Shown: in pieces, positions 40,117 through 42,356 of the stretch
Layout: each line of letters begins with the position of its first letter
How positions within the stretch are numbered: the first letter of the stretch is position 1
DNA from: Colivivens sp963594655
GTDB taxonomy: Bacteria; Bacteroidota; Bacteroidia; Bacteroidales; Bacteroidaceae
NCBI GenBank assembly: GCA_963594655.1
Contig: CAVBFD010000016.1
Span: 1 to 42,356 of the forward strand
Length of the DNA: 42,356 nt
Direction: 5' to 3'
Program-made: the position numbers and the translations under genes
The notes under the pieces: generated by a model
The model's input: only the letters and a program-made list of their open reading frames with translations
Databases searched by the model: none
What the model was told of the DNA's origin: nothing

Positions 40117-41382
40117 TTAATCCTCGAACTCGCTCTTGAGTATGCTGATCACCTCGTCCACAGTACTCTCTTCGAGGTCTGCCTTCTCTATGAGGATTTC
40201 ACGCGGAGCGTCGAGTACGGCACGGGCTGTGTCCAGACCGATTTTCTTGATTGCGTCGATGACCCATCCTTCAATCTCGTCCCTGAACTCGTCCAAGTAG
40301 ATGTCGTCCACACTCTTCTCGCCCTCGTCGAGTTCACGGAACACGTCTATGGTGTAGCCGGTAAGCATACTTGCCAGCTTGATGTTCATACCGTTCTTGC
40401 CTATCGCCAGTGACACCTGGTCGGGGTTGAGGTACACCTCCGCCTTGCGGTCAGTCTCGTTCAGTGTGATTGAGTTGACATGCGCCGGAGCGAGAGCTCT
40501 CTGAATAAGCAACTTGTCGTTGGCCGTATAGTTAATGACATCGATGTTCTCGTTGTTCAACTCACGTACTATTCCGTGTATGCGCGAACCCTTCACACCC
40601 ACACAGGCTCCCACCGGGTCAATCCTGTCGTTGTAGCTCTCCACCGTTATCTTGGCTCTCTCGCCCGGTATGCGCGCCACCTGATGGATGGTAATCAATC
40701 CGTCGCTTATCTCCGGTATTTCCTGTTCCATCAGACACTGAAGGAACGACGGTGCGGCACGGCTCAGTATAATCTTCGGGTTGTTGTTCAGGTTGTCCAC
40801 ACGCAGCACCACCGCACGCGCCGGTTCTCCCTTACGGAAGAAGTCGCTTGGAATCTGTTCCGCCTTCGGGAGCAGGAGTTCATTGCCCTCATCGTCCAGC
40901 AACAGCACCTCACGCTTCCAAATCTGGTAGACCTCACCACTGACAATCTGTCCCACCTTGTCCTTGTACTTGTTGTACAGGTTGTCGTGTTCCAGTTCCA
41001 GAATCTTTGACGCCATGGTCTGGCGCAGGGTGAGGATGGCGCGGCGACCGAAGTCGGAGAAGTTGATTTTCTCTGACACGTCTTCACCCACCTCGTATTC
41101 CTCGTCTATCTTCTGGGCCTCCGACAGACTTATCTCCGTGTTCGGGTCTGTCACCTCATCGTCAGCCACGACCACACGGTTGCGGTATATCTCGAAATCC
41201 CCGTTCTCGGGATTGACGATCACATCGAAATTCTCGTCTGTACCATACTGCCTCTGCAGCACACTGTGGAATGAGTCCTCAATCACGCTGACCAGTGTGG
41301 TACGGTCGATGTGTTTCGTGTCCTTGAACTCCTTGAAGGAGTCTATAAGGCTTATCTCTTCTTCGTTCTTTTTTGTTGCCAT
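40117..41382 (-). CDS. nusA: Transcription factor NusA
   Basis: About 421 residues from ATG at 41382 (MATKKNEEEISLIDSFKEFK). A longer start at 41430 would begin inside the intergenic spacer after rimP and is rejected. The N-terminal RNA polymerase-binding domain, S1 domain (about 130-200) and two KH domains (GACVGVKGSRIHGIVRELNN; VSLAIGKNGMNIKLASMLTG) are present. It lacks the acidic C-terminal repeats of the Escherichia coli protein and ends DEVISILKSEFED. It controls pausing, termination and antitermination. It lies between rimP and infB, the near-universal order, with 44-bp spacers on either side. Confidence 0.96.
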   Translation of the reverse strand: MATKKNEEEISLIDSFKEFKDTKHIDRTTLVSVIEDSFHSVLQRQYGTDENFDVIVNPENGDFEIYRNRVVVADDEVTDPNTEISLSEAQKIDEEYEVGEDVSEKINFSDFGRRAILTLRQTMASKILELEHDNLYNKYKDKVGQIVSGEVYQIWKREVLLLDDEGNELLLPKAEQIPSDFFRKGEPARAVVLRVDNLNNNPKIILSRAAPSFLQCLMEQEIPEISDGLITIHQVARIPGERAKITVESYNDRIDPVGACVGVKGSRIHGIVRELNNENIDVINYTANDKLLIQRALAPAHVNSITLNETDRKAEVYLNPDQVSLAIGKNGMNIKLASMLTGYTIDVFRELDEGEKSVDDIYLDEFRDEIEGWVIDAIKKIGLDTARAVLDAPREILIEKADLEESTVDEVISILKSEFED

Positions 41383-41426
41383 TATATTTGTTTTTGTTTC
41401 TTCTTGATAACGGTAGGGGATTCCAT

Positions 41427-41900
41427 TCACTTGAAGTCGATGACCGCTTTAGTCCATTTCACCTCGTCATAACCGAACCTCTTGTCCACCTCCACCTGTA
41501 CCGGGCGTTTCTTTCCCTCCACCTTCTGCCTCTCCTTGTAGCGGATTGTGAATCCCGCCTCGTCTGCGTCGGTCAGCACACCGGTGATTTTCTTGCCGCC
41601 CTGTCCGGTCGGCATCGTCTCCACGTTCTTCCCGACAGCGTTGACATACTGCCGCAGCACCTTGAACGGCTGACCTATACCGGCGGAACCCACCTCCAGC
41701 TCGAAGTCCTCCTCATCCCTGTCGAGGTGAGACTCGATGAAACGGCTCAGGTCGCAACAGTCGTCTATCCACACACCGTCCTTGTGGTCTATCTCGACTG
41801 CTATCCTACCGTCTTCCGTCACTGTGGCATCTACAAAAAAATAGTCTTTCGTGGCGAGCCATTCGTCCACCAATGCCTTGATCTTCTTGACATCTATCAT
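41427..41900 (-). CDS. rimP: Ribosome maturation factor RimP
   Basis: A 157-residue RimP. The N-terminal domain shows YFFVDATVTEDGRIAVEIDH, IDDCCDLSRFIESHLDR and the conserved ELEVGSAGIGQPFK block (a variant of the usual EVSSPGLDRPL), followed by an SH3-like C-terminal domain with KITGVLTDADEAGFTIRY. It assists maturation of the 30S subunit. It is the first gene of the long unit continuing through nusA, infB and the suf genes. A GC-rich hairpin lies in its leader. Confidence 0.93.
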   Translation of the reverse strand: MIDVKKIKALVDEWLATKDYFFVDATVTEDGRIAVEIDHKDGVWIDDCCDLSRFIESHLDRDEEDFELEVGSAGIGQPFKVLRQYVNAVGKNVETMPTGQGGKKITGVLTDADEAGFTIRYKERQKVEGKKRPVQVEVDKRFGYDEVKWTKAVIDFK

Positions 41901-41926
41901 ATTGCGTTCTACATTGAAATGTTACA

Positions 41927-41955
41927 AAGGGAGGAACTTTTTCAGCCCCTCCCTT
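41927..41955 (-). promoter_or_regulatory. Hairpin in the 5' leader of the rimP-nusA-infB-suf operon
   Basis: In the minus-strand RNA an 11-pair stem forms between 41945-41955 and 41927-41937 with a 7-nt loop. Two pairs are G-U; on the opposite strand they would be A/C mismatches, so the structure favours the rimP-direction RNA. It lies between the -7 element and the ATG. No U run follows it directly. Confidence 0.5.
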
Positions 41956-41968
41956 CACTTTCATGCCG

Positions 41969-41976
41969 CAAAGGTA
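41969..41976 (-). promoter_or_regulatory. -7 promoter element of the rimP-nusA-infB-suf operon
   Basis: TACCTTTG on the minus strand, about 68 bp upstream of the rimP ATG at 41900. It is the only clear TAnnTTTG element found before the whole eight-gene unit. Confidence 0.65.
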
Positions 41977-42200
41977 GCACAAATCGGGTGAACTGCCAAA
42001 CATTACCGCACTTTTTTGCTTGTCCGTCACAACTTTCCGTGCGGATGTGCCGAAAGATGTTTGGTCTATATTACTCCATATTATATATTATTCGAACCAG
42101 TGCATTAGTCAAACAAAAAAATTGGTTCTTCCGCTTTTCTCGTTGGTAAGACTGCGTAATCGTAATAATTCAGTTCACTACGTGTGGTACTCCGAGTGAA
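41977..42200. other. AT-rich intergenic region without recognised gene
   Basis: Upstream of the rimP promoter lies AT-rich sequence with no credible coding frame, RNA gene or terminator that I can see. Confidence 0.5.
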
Positions 42201-42356
42201 ACCTCGGGCTGAAAGCCCAGTAAGCTCCTAGCCCAGGGCAAGCGAAGCGACACCCTGGGTAATAGGCACAAATGGACGTGCGCTCTGTAAGAGCAAAAGC
42301 GTTAATACACATATTCTGAATGAATTATGCTTTTGCTCTTACAGAGCGACATTACA
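42201..42356. repeat. Palindrome-rich intergenic repeat element reaching the window edge
   Basis: Three nested palindromes follow one another: GGGCTGAAAGCCC (42206-42218), CCCAGGG/CCCTGGG (42232-42238 and 42253-42259), and a perfect 20-bp inverted repeat (42281-42300 and 42329-42348). No coding potential is visible. The arrangement resembles palindromic repeat elements dispersed between genes in Prevotella and Bacteroides that I recall only by sequence style. Its right end may lie outside the window. Confidence 0.6.
42281..42348. repeat. Perfect 20-bp inverted repeat with 28-bp spacer
   Basis: CGCTCTGTAAGAGCAAAAGC at 42281-42300 is exactly complementary to 42329-42348. Each arm also contains a smaller palindrome (GCTCTGTAAGAGC). 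As RNA it would form a very stable stem; the right arm has no following T run inside the window. Confidence 0.8.

Noticed and set aside
41919..41926. Single GTTACAA in the rimP leader as a Pho site
   Set aside because: Only one copy without an 11-bp partner and downstream of the -7 element.
1..42356. tRNA, rRNA, CRISPR arrays, complete transposase genes
   Set aside because: None could be recognised anywhere in the window; the arrays at 9762 and 10853 lack the repeat-spacer form of CRISPR.
42201..42356. Protein-coding reading of the palindromic element
   Set aside because: Frames are short and interrupted; the palindromes explain the sequence better.

Overview
The window reads as a chromosomal segment of a Bacteroidota bacterium, most likely a fairly GC-rich Prevotellaceae (Prevotella-like) species. 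The reasons are: (i) at least a dozen genes are preceded by the Bacteroidota -7 element TAnnTTTG (TATCTTTG, TACCTTTG, TAACTTTG), while Shine-Dalgarno sites are mostly absent; (ii) the family mix is typical of the group: S41 protease, type II glutaminyl cyclase lipoprotein, M6 protease with a dockerin, bacterial GH3-like adenylating enzyme, Ig-like lipoprotein, and rimP-nusA-infB followed by suf genes; (iii) long infB and short nusA. No rRNA, tRNA or CRISPR array was seen.

Left part (1-8000). The 3' end of an AAA-ATPase/PD-(D/E)XK protein is followed by a flavodoxin-like reductase whose promoter carries a perfect palindrome. Next, on the minus strand, come an OmpR-type response regulator, a PhoR-type histidine kinase and a PiT phosphate transporter. 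Both the regulator gene and the transporter gene are preceded by the same 11-bp-periodic GTTACAA direct repeat, which strongly resembles a Pho box. A 40-residue membrane peptide gene and an S41 protease gene lie upstream of the regulator.

Middle part (8000-19700). A fused glutamine-amidotransferase/M19 dipeptidase, a glutaminyl-cyclase lipoprotein and sufE are separated by short AT-rich intergenic repeats. An AT-richer, probably acquired type II restriction-modification module (C5-cytosine methyltransferase plus BsuBI/PstI-family endonuclease) follows. Its right edge abuts the remains of an MNT/HEPN (MntA/HepT) toxin-antitoxin pair on the other strand. Then come a divergent pair (secreted M6 metalloprotease with dockerin repeats; GH43 exo-galactanase-like enzyme), DJ-1, ispD and recG.

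Right part (19900-42356). gdhA, a secreted low-complexity protein, rnhB, an Ig-like lipoprotein, a GH3-family enzyme, the acpP-fabF-rnc cluster, typA and a TrmH-type methyltransferase precede a long minus-strand unit: rimP-nusA-infB-sufB-sufC-sufD-lipoprotein-sufS, spaced by at most 44 bp or overlapping by ATGA. It joins translation/transcription factors with Fe-S cluster assembly. SufD ends in an unusual CxxCxxC tail and a small lipoprotein gene is embedded before sufS. The last ~170 bp hold a palindrome-rich element with a perfect 20-bp inverted repeat.

The most interesting signals are the shared Pho-box-like repeats, the decayed toxin-antitoxin locus at the R-M boundary, the amidotransferase-dipeptidase fusion, the SufD cysteine tail and the terminal palindromic element.
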